From the NCBI GenBank assembly GCA_032690845.1, contig CM064420.1:64716707-64780706 (forward strand): a stretch of DNA of 64,000 bases, written 5' to 3'. The position numbers and the translations under genes are program-made. The notes under the pieces are model-generated. The model had not been told where the DNA came from, did no database searches, and saw only the letters and a list, made by a program, of their open reading frames with translations. The stretch is from Eleusine coracana subsp. coracana. Lineage: Eukaryota > Streptophyta > Magnoliopsida > Poales > Poaceae. This document shows, piece after piece, positions 23,292-34,195 of the stretch (its first letter is position 1; each line of letters starts with the position of its first letter).

Positions 23292-23612
23292 TAATTCCAT
23301 TCTACTCCCAAGTGTAGTTACTCCCACGTTCAAAAAACCATCTTGAGTATGTGTTCATACCCATTTATCATTTTGAGTATATACACATACTAAAAACATG
23401 ATTTTTGAGAGTGATAACCATAATTTTTTTTGAAGGGTCTTTAAGTTATAAATAAATAAATATATATCGCATTTACTACTATAAAAGTAAATATGTCTTC
23501 ATACTTCATGTATCATAACAAAAAAAAATTGAGTATGTCCACATACCCTCTAATATAAGTACATTGTGAGATATACATGTGGGAGTAGCTACTCCTGAGA
23601 GTAGAAAAAATG

Positions 23613-23617
<5 letters not shown>
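23290..23617. mobile_element. Micron-like MITE flanked by TA microsatellites
   Basis: A 328-bp element has inverted ends: left cattctactcccaagtgtag with ttactcccac following (23298-23326), and right the complement of gtgggagtagctactcctga with gagtagaaaa following (23579-23608). (TA)n tracts abut both sides (23260-23289, 23618-23671). This arrangement is that of Micron MITEs of grasses, which insert in TA microsatellites. The interior has repeated gagtatgtg/catac words and no ORF. Confidence 0.8.
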
Positions 23618-23671
<54 letters not shown>

Positions 23672-23675
<4 letters not shown>

Positions 23676-24395
23676 ATATATTAATTGAGATGCGGTCGTC
23701 CACTTCGTGTCCACAAAGTTAGAGATTCAATCCAAATTGGTTTTGTACCTTTTATATCAAATACCGAATTAAAAAAATTATAACTCCCACGTCCAGAGTT
23801 CAAATGAGACAAACTCGAACTCTATCTCGTAACTCTCAAAACATTGTACAACTTTGATATTCAATGTAAGTCCAGATCCCGCCGTTTTGGTTTCCAAATA
23901 TGTGATGCAAAAATATTTGTTCTAATTCAGACTCCTCTACGCAGGTCCCTGTTCGGAGCACATATCTCCTAGCTCCGTAGTTCAAATAATATGATCCATA
24001 TATGTTTCAAAAAAGGCCTCCACGAGATCTACAATTTTTGTATTTTAACTTTTTTCATTAGAGCAAATCTTTAATTTCAAAATTGTGTTGCAATGCAGTG
24101 CTATTTCTGTATTCTGTGAATTAATTGTTTCTTCCTCATAAAGTTTCTAGAATATGGTAAAAAATAATAATAAAATTATTATTTTTAACATATAAAATAA
24201 TATACTAAGAAGCACCAACGGTAATACAAATGTAATATTTTATGTAAAAAATATCAATAATATTGTATATATGTAATAATTTTTTTTGCAATCAAAATAT
24301 ATATATAATAATTATATTATATAAATAATTTATATTTAAATTATAAAGAATATTTTATTTTTTAAAGTCCGTAACAATGCACGGACACTTTGCTA
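23672..24395 (+). mobile_element. Helitron-like element, 3' terminus visible
   Basis: The 3' end near 24367-24395 has the hairpin GTCCGT-loop-ACGGAC, then ACTTTGCTAA, a CTRR end followed by T, as in Helitrons. The (TA)n tract 24396-24413 follows. The 5' TC end could not be placed; the start given is simply the edge of the preceding TA tract. No Rep/helicase ORF, so non-autonomous. Confidence 0.55.
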
Positions 24396-24413
24396 ATATA
24401 TATATATATATAT

Positions 24414-24990
24414 GGTCACATCGAACTCAAACATGCTTTTGTTGGAAGCTAAACAAAGGTAATTTTGAAGGGAACTGTTTTGTTTCCTGTAACAGTGTTT
24501 ATGAAGCAGAGATATCAGTAACCACCTTGCTTCGAAATAAATCCTTTTGTAGTATATTGATATTCATTTAGATGAGATATTTGAATCCTAGTTTTTTTCA
24601 AACAGTATATTGTGATTTGGCCTGCCTCGACAGTGATTGCAGCTGAAAGATTCTAGTATCAGATAGAAGTTCAATTCTTAATCAATAATCGTACACTTCA
24701 TATTACCTTGATGAAATGGTGTTTGCATTCACAGTATATTGAACTAAAATTAATAATCAAATTAGGGTGGGCACATCTCCCTTGCTTATAAAAACCACTC
24801 AAACATGAATATTTCAGTAGTGGTCGCGACTTTAAAGATCTTGGTACGTATTACATATATTAATTTCGCAAGAACTTTTCCCATTATCGAATTTCAGTAT
24901 GATTTTTCCTACAATTCACTCAGAAGACAGGAGCATTGAACAAGCTAGGTGTTGATATGCAATGAGATGGTTGAACCGTGATCTGCATAT
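24414..24990. other. Intergenic spacer between Helitron-like element and LINE
   Basis: AT-rich sequence with short ORFs only (e.g. 24377-24571); nothing recognisable. Confidence 0.35.
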
Positions 24991-25710
24991 TTGTTTTTTT
25001 TTGTGATGAAACAGGAGGGATCATCTGCTACTGATTATATATTAAAAAGTTAAAAGAGTTATCAGGAATTACAAAAATAGACTAGTCTAACAACAAAAGG
25101 AAACAAAAGAAAACCAAATTTAAAAAAGCTCTTCTAGTCATTGTTGAAGATTTTGTTTCAACACTCCTTTTGCTCTATGGATAAACATGGCAAATTCTTG
25201 TTTAAAATGATCCTTGTAATTTTGAACTGATGGATCCTTGCCATTGAATAATCACTCGTTTTTTTACATCCATATGCACCAAATCATTAGTATGAAGATT
25301 TCCATAAAGAAAGACTTCATCATTCTTCTCTTTATTCTTCTCACCACTTGAAGCGGTTGTAGATGGTTTGGGAAGGAGATATCAATGGCTTGCCAACATC
25401 TCTTTGCAAAATTGCAGGTGAAGAAGAGATGTCTTAAAGATTCTGTCCTTTGTAGGATGCACAGTTCGCAATCATAAGAGTCCAACATTATATTTTTTCT
25501 CTGTAAAAGTCTTCTTATGTTTAGTCGATCATTCATCAATAGCCATCCAAATACCTTATGTTTTTGCTAACATTTAGACTTTCAGAGCCATCGAAAGGCT
25601 GGATGAACTCTGTTGTTTCCAATTAGATGTTTATAAGCTTTTGCTGAAGAGTATGCTGCACTTCCCCATATGTATGTCCATTTGTCTTTATCATTAGATA
25701 TATAAAGACC
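24991..25710 (-). mobile_element. 5'-truncated LINE, zf-RVT region and 3' end
   Basis: The minus strand encodes a zinc-binding reverse-transcriptase C-terminal domain: WTYIWGSAAYSSAKAYKHL (about 25680-25625), then MNDRLNIRRLLQRKN and CELCILQRTESLRHLFFTCN (25539-25400), and near 25215-25165 the terminal motif EFAMFIHRAKGVL. A short A-rich tail lies at about 25002-24993. The reverse transcriptase core is missing. Confidence 0.8.
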
Positions 25711-26410
25711 CTCAAAAAGGGGATGGAGAGAGTAGTGATGAGGACGACATCACGAAGATCCATGGTGGATCACTGAGATCTCCAGGATCGCCCTATCGCC
25801 TCGCGGGGGCCGCCAGAGGGACATCTCTCCGTCTAAGAGAGAAGAATAATTATCTAGGTTGTCAAGCTGCAAAGCGGAGGAATCACATGAAGTTGCGCAA
25901 CCCAGTGAAAATGAAGCCAGACAACACAAATATTGAAATTAAGAAAGGCCCATCTGCATACTTGCTGCACTTATTAATCTTCTAATAGGCAAAAGCCGGT
26001 GCCTGTTTGCTTATTCCTTAGCTTAGTCACCACTCACCAGTTCAGTCTACGGCACCCGAACTAGTTGAGTCTTCTCCAGCTGCCGAGTGAGTGAACAATG
26101 CCCTCCACTTAATTACTGACATTAGCATATGTTTATGAAAACATAACCAAAGGATGTGATATTCTAACAGTGAGGAGGCAGTGAGCTCAGTACCTCTACA
26201 TACGAGGGCATGTTGCTATGTCTCTTTCTCCATTTTACAGCTTACGCATTGTTGAAACAAGTGGAATAAAACAACCTACCTACTCGTGTTACTCCATCAT
26301 AAGCAACTAACTGATCAAATATGTTAAAATGCCTGTTTCAGCAAAAATCATGCTCTTGGACAGTGCGGCTATTTTAATAGAATAATTCCACGTCTTTGGC
26401 AACAATTGGC
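25711..26410. other. Intergenic, no gene seen
   Basis: Includes a short GC-rich patch at 25740-25840. No ORF with domain similarity. Confidence 0.4.
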
Positions 26411-26866
26411 CTAACTCTCACCCGGTCCACTTGATTGTGAAATCCTGGCTATAAGTCTCAAGCCTCACCCTTTTAAAATCACAATTCAGAAAGGTGAACT
26501 AAATGGCCGATCGAATGCCTAATCTAATCTCAATAGCAACTCCGACAACAGCTAGCTGTAAATATTGTCAATATGCCTATTAAAATAGGATTGACGGTGG
26601 TCTTCCAGCAAAAAGTTTTCCTACAGTTTCAGTTGCTAACTCGTCACCCGGTCCACTTGATTGTGAAATCCTGGCTATAAGTCTCAAGCTGGCCTCACCC
26701 TTTTAAAATCACAACTCAGAAAGGTGAACTACATGGCCGATCGAATGCCTAATCTAATCTCTATAGCAACTCCGACAGCAGCTAGCTGTAAATATTGTCA
26801 ATATGCCTGTTAAAATAGGATTGACGGTGGTCTTCCAGCAAAAAGTTTTCCTACAGTTTCAGTTGC
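26411..26866. repeat. 225-230-bp tandem duplication
   Basis: Copies 26411-26635 and 26636-26866 both begin ctaactc and end tttcagttgc. They share over 95% of bases; copy 2 has small insertions. Not associated with an ORF. Confidence 0.92.
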
Positions 26867-28640
26867 CATTCGTGAGTCATGACATATTTCTCAACCGCAA
26901 TCGCGATATCTGTTCACATGTATAGACTTCGTTGCATTCTTCAGCAGGTGGGTACTGATTCAGTAAACAGGTTTCAACAACCAGTCCCTTTCCGAGCCAC
27001 AGCTGCTACTGAATCTGTTGATTCCATTGAGGCACAAGCTCTCAAGTCTTCGAGTTAGGGTGACCAATACTCGACTGATACCTGTTGCTGTTTTACCTTC
27101 TTGCACCTAACCCTTGACATGCATGCTATCAATTACATCGTGCGGTCCACACCAGATCAGAATTCGTCATGTGCCGAAATTGGGAAGCCATAAGGACACT
27201 GTATGGTCAAAAGCTTGAACAGCTACACAGGTCAGGGAGAGGGATCGAACGCCGGCTTTAACTGAAGTATCTTGGCTAAGCTTAGTGTGAGTTCGGCTTT
27301 AAACGACGTTCTAGCCGAACATCGCGTTACTGACAACGTCGGGTTGCGATCAATGAATTTGTAACAAACGAAAGAGACGTGACAGAAAAAGATTGTGTAA
27401 CAAGCAAATAAAATGCGTGCAATTTTGGCGGCTTGAAGGAAAATTTATGGTAGACGAGCAAAGAAACAGGTTGCTTGTATTCGTTAAGAGAACAAATATT
27501 ATTAGTTGAAGAATGTACTGCATAAACGTCAGCAGACAACAATCCAACCTCGTCGTTAAATAATAATAGAGTGTTCAAAGGAATACCTTCAATGAAAGCA
27601 AAATAATGCACGCGCCGTTATCTAATTAAGGCAATTTTTGGGGGTTATTAAAGGAAAATATATGATGCAGACAATGAAACTGGTCGCTTGTTGCTGTATT
27701 TAGCTCAGGAATGTACAAAAGTCATAAAACATCAACAGACAACAATGGAATATTGTTAAATAAAGGGTATCTAAAGAAATACCCGCAATAATAAAAAGAC
27801 AAATAAATGCATATGCCGATACAAGCAATGGAGCTATATAGTCGCCTCCCCTTGGTATTGGTAAACGGTCCTATTATACGAAAGATAAAATCTAAATACA
27901 TCTCATGATATCTGTGGTGCTATATTCAATCACTATCAGACCGACAAGCAAATTTTGTTATTGAATCACTATCAGACTTTTGTCTAAAAAATTATCTATT
28001 TGAAACACATGTGAATAAATATAGACAAAGATGAGGTTTTTTTTGTCACTGGGATTCTTTTTTTTACTGCACGCACAGATTCACAAAGAGGCCGGCCTTT
28101 TGCAGTTCGACGTAAAGTCTATTTGTCTGTCTACACACAGCAGCCTTTCCGAACCAGCCTCTGAATGACCGGCGAGCGTACAAAGATCCGAAAAGATTGG
28201 AGTAGGTTCATCGGCTCATGTGTCTCGGCCGAACTGGGCACCAAGATTTCAGCACCTGTCCCGTCACCAAGTCACATCCTGAATCTGTCTCGCTTTTTTT
28301 TCCGTTCTTGCGCGACGACAGAGTGGTTGGTTCGTGATCGGCGCAGCACGGCAGGAGATACATACGCACTGTTCAGACATGTTCCGTGTATGGCTCGTTT
28401 CTGGTGTGCAGGGCGAACCGGCGGGCTGCAGTTCCGGCAGCGTTATCCAACTCCAGGAACCGACCAGGTTGCGGCGTTGCAGGCCTCACCGCGGGCGTTG
28501 CAACGTTTTGGCAGCAGATGGCTGCGTTGCCGGCCGAAACCGCCGTAAAAACATCGCCACGCAAGATCCAGCGAGAATACGCCGCCGCGGTCACGTAGCC
28601 ATCGAAAGATTGCGCAAGCTGCTTCCTGCACTGCACCAAT
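26867..28640. other. Intergenic, no gene seen
   Basis: 27405-27615 and 27645-27815 look like two diverged copies of one sequence (aggaaaat..., cagacaacaa..., aaataatgcac/aaataaatgcat). 28150-28640 is GC-rich but its overlapping ORFs carry no known domain. Confidence 0.4.
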
Positions 28641-29374
28641 GGGCTTATTAGGGCTGGGCACGGTTAACCGTAAAACCGTAGACCGAACCGAACCGAACCA
28701 AAGCCGAAAATTGCGGTTAATTCGGTGTTCGGTGTTTGGTGCGGTTTTCATTTTTGTTCTGTTCGGTGGTCGGTTTTTTATTCGGTTTTGAGTCTGTATT
28801 AATCGAACAACTCGTAAAAACCGAAGTTTGTTGCCCAACAGTGAATCATGCAGCCCACACAAGCAAGGCCCAATAGCCTATTCCCTCTCCCACCGGCCCA
28901 TATGGCTGTCCTCACACGTAACCCTAAATAAACTATTAGCCACGACCAACAGCTTGCTCCCAGCCGCCGCCAGCAGCAGCACGCGACGGCCTCGACAGCA
29001 AACTGAACCAGGTGGCGACCTCGGTGTGGTTGCGTGTTAGCGCAAGCGATGGCCTCGACGAATCGGCAATAGCTGCGCGGGCGCACACAAGCGACAGGCT
29101 CGCCGCGACTTCACATAGGCGACGGCGGCATAGTTCGTGAGCTGCCGACGACGCCACGAGCCCACAACGGAGGGCGAGCTGCCGACGATCTAGATCATGA
29201 TTGCTCGGTTTAATCGGTGATTAACCGAAAACCGAACGATTTAACCGTAACCCATTTGAGCGGTTATAGCTTTTTCTGTTGTATGTACCATTTTTCAATA
29301 ACCGAAATTTTTGTTAACCACATTAACTGAACCGTATTAACCGGATTAACTGAATGACCAGGCCTAGGGCTTAT
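28641..29374. mobile_element. Non-autonomous hAT (Ac-like) element with 8-bp TSD
   Basis: The element is 28649-29366 (718 bp). Left end TAGGGCTGGGCACGG and right end GACCAGGCCTA match as inverted repeats at 10 of 12 terminal positions. GGGCTTAT flanks both sides (28641-28648, 29367-29374). Subterminal DNA is dense in AACCG/CGGTT words on both sides, as in Ac-type elements where such motifs bind transposase. No transposase ORF. Confidence 0.88.
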
Positions 29375-30247
29375 AGCTACGGGGCCGTACGGGTACGGAA
29401 CTTGCGCACCGCACGGCACTGCTTATCGCTATCGCGATGCAGCAGGTGAGAGTGCCGCCTCAAGCATACGCTAGCCACCTGTTACTGATCTTCGTGGACT
29501 GTACACATCTTTTTTTCTGAAGACGGTGCAACCACTTTTTCTGTGGCGTGTGACATCCAAGTGCATCGACTTTCTTGTTGCATGAGTTCAGCTTCTTCCT
29601 TTTGTCACTGCCTCCGCCAATCCGTGCTCGTCATGCCATCGCCTACAGCTACACATGTTTTGCTGATACTCCTAGATCGTTCACAATGATTGTAGGTTCC
29701 TGGTTCGCAAGTCATTGAGGTAGACTTGCTGAAGAAAAGGCTACCGAGAAGATTCAAAAATGAGCTTGTCTTTTCGTCAGCTGAGTTATAGTCCAATGCA
29801 GGGACTTTTAACAGGTAAACACAGGCATCTTGGTTCATTGCATCTCGAGCTCCAGAATTCAGAGGCCGCCGAACTTCCGAGCTACTGTTTGTATCTGTTT
29901 CCATTGAGCCACACCACCATTGGATATCTGGGTATCTGCTTTTGTTTCTTCTACTGTACATAGCATCTTTTCAGTCTAAGGAAGTCACTGCATGTGTGAA
30001 CATTATCTTGTCTGAGTCTCCGTTTTGATACAACCATCTTGAATCAGTGCATTTGTCTATTATTGAAAAACTGTTGTCTAATTATCAGTCAACGATCAAA
30101 TATGATTTCAGTTGACGCACCAGGATCGTCCAATCAAGTATATGGATGTCATCCCGTCGTCTTCTACCTGTTACACCCCCACTGTCTTTACGCTCTTCCG
30201 TCTGCCACCACTGTCCCCGCCCCTCCAACTCACCACGGATGGGACAC

Positions 30248-30361
30248 GGATCGCCTGACTTGAAGGCACCCGTGCAGTAGTCGCTGACATGTGGGACCGG
30301 GTCAGCTGTGGCCCCATATGTCAGTGTATACTGCACGCATGCAGTACAAGTCAGGGGATCC
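30248..30361. repeat. About 50-bp imperfect inverted repeat (hairpin)
   Basis: Arms 30248-30298 (ggatcgcctgacttg...gctgacatgtggga) and 30308-30361 pair with a short loop near 30299-30307. Stem blocks ggatc/cctgacttg, cgtgcagta and ctgacat match. It may be a small foldback MITE or a small-RNA hairpin. Confidence 0.75.
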
Positions 30362-31291
30362 TAGCGCCCACGGATGATCATCCCGCCACATCCGTCTACC
30401 TCTTCTAAAACCGGCACAACAACAATTCGCACCTGACAGCCCGGAGTCCCTGACTCTAAAATCGACGTATTGTAGCTTGCTGCCGAGTAAATTTATTAAC
30501 TAACTGTAAAACTACTCAAATATAAATGATAACAAATTACTTGCACGGCTGCTTGTGTTGTACCAGTAAGCAGTAACTATCAGGAACAACAGAGTCCTTT
30601 TTTTTTTCATTTGACCTATCACATTTTGCCCACAACAAAGTCCTGATAGTACGTCCAATTTTGGTGTCCTACTTGCTCCCTCAACCGAACTTGAGCTCTT
30701 GGTCATCCAGTTAATTAGCACTGAAAATGAGATGTTTGAACTTTGAATTAGATATCAGGTTTGTACTACTAGACTGAAAGCTCCGCCAGGCGATAAAATA
30801 CGATGTTTTGGCTAATTTCGTTCTCAAACAACATAGATAAACGACAATTGATTTCCCTTTTCCTAGCCAGAACATTCTGGATATTTTCGTACAAGTAGGT
30901 AATCATGTCAATATCTTACACAGATACATCATATATTGGTAAAAATGCATTTTTCAAAGAGAAAAAGGGACGTGACAGACAAAGCAAAAGGTAACTATCA
31001 CTGGAAATTTTGGTTGTCAAAGAGGACTATATAATAAGAAATTAAACATCCTATACCTATATATCACACTGTACAATCTGTTGTCTGTAACATTATTCTA
31101 CCAGATTGTGATGCCATGTCAAGTAAAAATGTGTTGTGCTCATGAAAACATGGACAATAATCTCTACACAATTTTTCATGTGTATAATCACTCCTGATTT
31201 AAATTTTGAACACAGTAGCCAGTAGGTTTCTCGCGCCCTTTTTCCATTGAACTTAATTGAACGACGATGTGTAGTTTTCATATGAAAGTTA

Positions 31292-31429
31292 GATTATTTC
31301 GGACGACCAAATATATAATCCTATCTTTGATAGGCCAACCTACATGTAGTTCCTTTGACAGGCCATCCTAAAAATTGGATTATTTTATGCGATCAAATAT
31401 AATCCAATCTTTGATAGGCCAGCCTCTAT
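31292..31429. repeat. Diverged direct repeat, about 51 bp per copy
   Basis: 31292-31342 and 31378-31429 share gattattt, caaatata, atctttgataggcca and cct(a/c)ta blocks. Confidence 0.7.
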
Positions 31430-31662
31430 TTGGTTGCAACCAATTAAATGAGTTAATTAGGCCATCGAAAAACCTCGAGACGTTAGCTTCTGACCTGAGA
31501 AAAGCCCCCAGCCAGACAGTACCTCTGACAGTGAACGACAACCATTTGCTTTGGCATGTGATCCTATATATTTTGCCAAATTATTTTGGTGCATCCATGG
31601 CGAAGACTAAATATACGAGACCACCTAGCGACTGCATGCCAGGCATAGAACTGGAATAAACA

Positions 31663-31944
31663 CAGCTCGTTTGATATGGATTTTTTGTAAAACAAATTCT
31701 GCTTTTACTTCTACTTTTCTTAAAACAGTTTCTATAAAAAAAACATATTCTCTACCAAAACAGCTTCTACTCATTATCGAGGTGGAGGGGTGTGAGAAAA
31801 GCTGAAAAAAAATATTAAATTGCCGCTTTTTTGCTTCCAGATGTTTTGGGAGATTCGATTCTCATATTTGGGATGAGAGAAGTGCTTCTAATTTCAGAGA
31901 AGCCGAAGCAGAAGGTATTTTAAGAGTCATACCAAACGGACCTG
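31663..31944. mobile_element. MITE-like element with short inverted ends
   Basis: Left end cagctcgtttgatatgg and right end cataccaaacggacctg are near-perfect inverted copies. The 280-bp interior has T-rich left and A/G-rich right parts that partly pair (gcttctactt / gaagtgcttct). A target duplication is not clear. Confidence 0.65.
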
Positions 31945-34195
31945 TAATAAGAAGAACATGTTTAGCGTGATGAGTATGAGCGCGTAGTATGTTGTGTTCC
32001 CTACAGCCGAAGTCATCAACTGCTCGTTTCACTTGATTCAAAAGAAAAGGTGGCTCGGTATATATATCTAACATCTTCTTCTAGCTCGTTTAGCTTTTGA
32101 ACACTAGGCTCTTCCCTTTTATATCCAACTACGACGGCATGGGTGAAATTAGGTAAAGGCAACGACGATTTGGACTCGTTTATGAAGTCCAAGGAGCCCC
32201 GTCCTTGTTGCGGAATTTGGTGAGGTCTCCCGTCCCGTGTCCTGTTGCGGTTTGCTTGGACGAACGACACATTTGCTGCTGTCAGCCGGGCGTCGGTACT
32301 GACGAAACGGAGGCCGGGCAGCAGACAGGACAAAACGCCACGACAGTGCACGGTGCGTGCGGCTGTCACACCGCCACACGTGCGAGGCAGTGGCTGTCAC
32401 CTACAGCCTACAGGGGGGCTCTTCAAAATGATCTCGCTTTGTTTTCCTGTGCTGCAAAAGCTTTTCTTTTTATGAGAGGGAAATTAAAGAACCGCACCTT
32501 TGAGTAGCATCAAGCCATCAATTGCAAAGCAGCAATGTCGTCGTTGATGTTGTTAATTATTTCTCGAGGCTTACTACGAAGCGAGACATTGATTTGGTCG
32601 GTTCCGGTTAAAAAATTTATAACATCATTCTTTCACCCTAAGGTAATTGTGGCTCATATATGACTTTTTGGGCCACTTTTACCTCTCCGTGATGGACTGA
32701 TGGCACAGCGATCTTGACATGTGTACGTGTGGCCTACCTGCTTTATTTAACAGCTTGATATAGGTATTAGCAGCTTTTCTGGATACAGACGTCGTACGAG
32801 CGTGGATGGCTAGCCATTTTTTTCTCCAAAGATGCATGCATATACATCCGCTTCAAAGCGAAGCTTGATACATGTATTGCACGATTTCGCTTCATATGCA
32901 GGGGTGGGCTCTGGTTGCATGCTCGTGAAGGTTACTAGACAATGCAAAGGGGCACGGGCCATTGATCAACGTGCGTGCCGGGGAGTAAATCAGGAAGCCC
33001 CAGCCGTTTGGGTCGATCCGTCGTTGGTCGGGTAGCGGGCAACTCCAGGTGCTCCTCGATGTCTCGCGGTGCCGATATACCGACATGCCGTGTTCCGCTC
33101 TCGAAATGTGGAACGTCTCTGTGGACTGTGGGCGGGCCGCGTTATAGTCGCGCGGCTCGGCCTGCGAGCTGACGCGTCGCGGGCGTGAGCATAAGGCCCA
33201 TTCCGTCCGACGCGGCGGATGATGGGCTGTAGAAAAGCGCTTGCCCGGCCTCGGATATCTCGGATTAAGGCCTCGTAGCATCGATGCGTTGCTTGCCCCG
33301 TTGGCGCGCGGTGCGCGATCTCCCGATCGTGGCTGGCGGCACAGGATGACGAGCACTGCACGCACGTGCCCTTCGTCCTCCTCAGCAATGGATCTCGACA
33401 CCGAGACGTGGCACGGCTGCGACAGGTCCTTCACCTTGAGCCGCGTCTTCGCCGGCGACGACGCCACGTCTCGCCATCATCACGGTCCTCGTCCACGGGA
33501 TCCCCTCTCCAACTCCGCGAACCACATCTCGTCAAGGTCTGGGAGCGATCGATCGTTCGTGGCTGGTGCTCGGAGGTCGATCCACAACATCCGGGACCTC
33601 GTCGATGCCGCGCACCACACTCTCGGCGTCCTCAAACGCGGCCGCGTCCCCTAGCGAGGAACGAAGAGTCTCACGAGCTGCAGGCCTAGAAGCCCAATCC
33701 CCATGGGTATCTCATCTCTTTCAGCTTCCTTTCATTTCCCCGATTGTAACTTCAGGTTCACCTATACCTATGTGTCGATGAATGGCCTGATTCAGTGGCA
33801 CATGTGACTAGTAAACAGATGGTACTACATGTCGAATTGTTTCTCTGCGTACACTGCAGAACATGTTTGGCAATTTGCAAACCAGAAGAAGGATATTTGT
33901 GTCTGTTTAATTGAATCGGTGCGTTTTCCTTAAATTTGTGATTTAGATGCATTGTTTTGGAGGTAATAAACCTGTACATTCAGGTAGTAGCATGCCTCTG
34001 CATCGCCCTACTCAACCACATTATTGTTGTCTACACCAGTGTTTAGATGTTGCCAATTGTTCAATCAACTATGATACTGTGACCTTTACACAAAGGATAA
34101 GCTGTATTGTGATCCATTAACCAAAAATATGTGGAATTAACATAATTGGAATGGATCATAACCAATCTTCCAGCTATAGACATGAAACTTCCAGC
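31945..34195. other. Intergenic; GC-rich island at about 33000-33660
   Basis: The island has overlapping ORFs on both strands (for example 33241-33654 +) with high GC but no domain I recognise. It may be a captured or decayed gene fragment. The part near 33700-34195 is probably 3' UTR of the OPT gene. Confidence 0.4.

Larger units (their letters stand above)
29375..31662. other. Intergenic, no gene seen
   Basis: Apart from the inverted and direct repeats listed separately, nothing is recognisable. Small ORFs are without domain support. Confidence 0.4.

Noticed and set aside
23506..23703. Minus-strand ORF rich in Tyr-Ile repeats
   Set aside because: Translation of a (TA)n microsatellite.
28165..28651. 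Overlapping plus-strand ORFs in GC-rich DNA
   Set aside because: Several frames equally open, no domain, no splice-site pattern.
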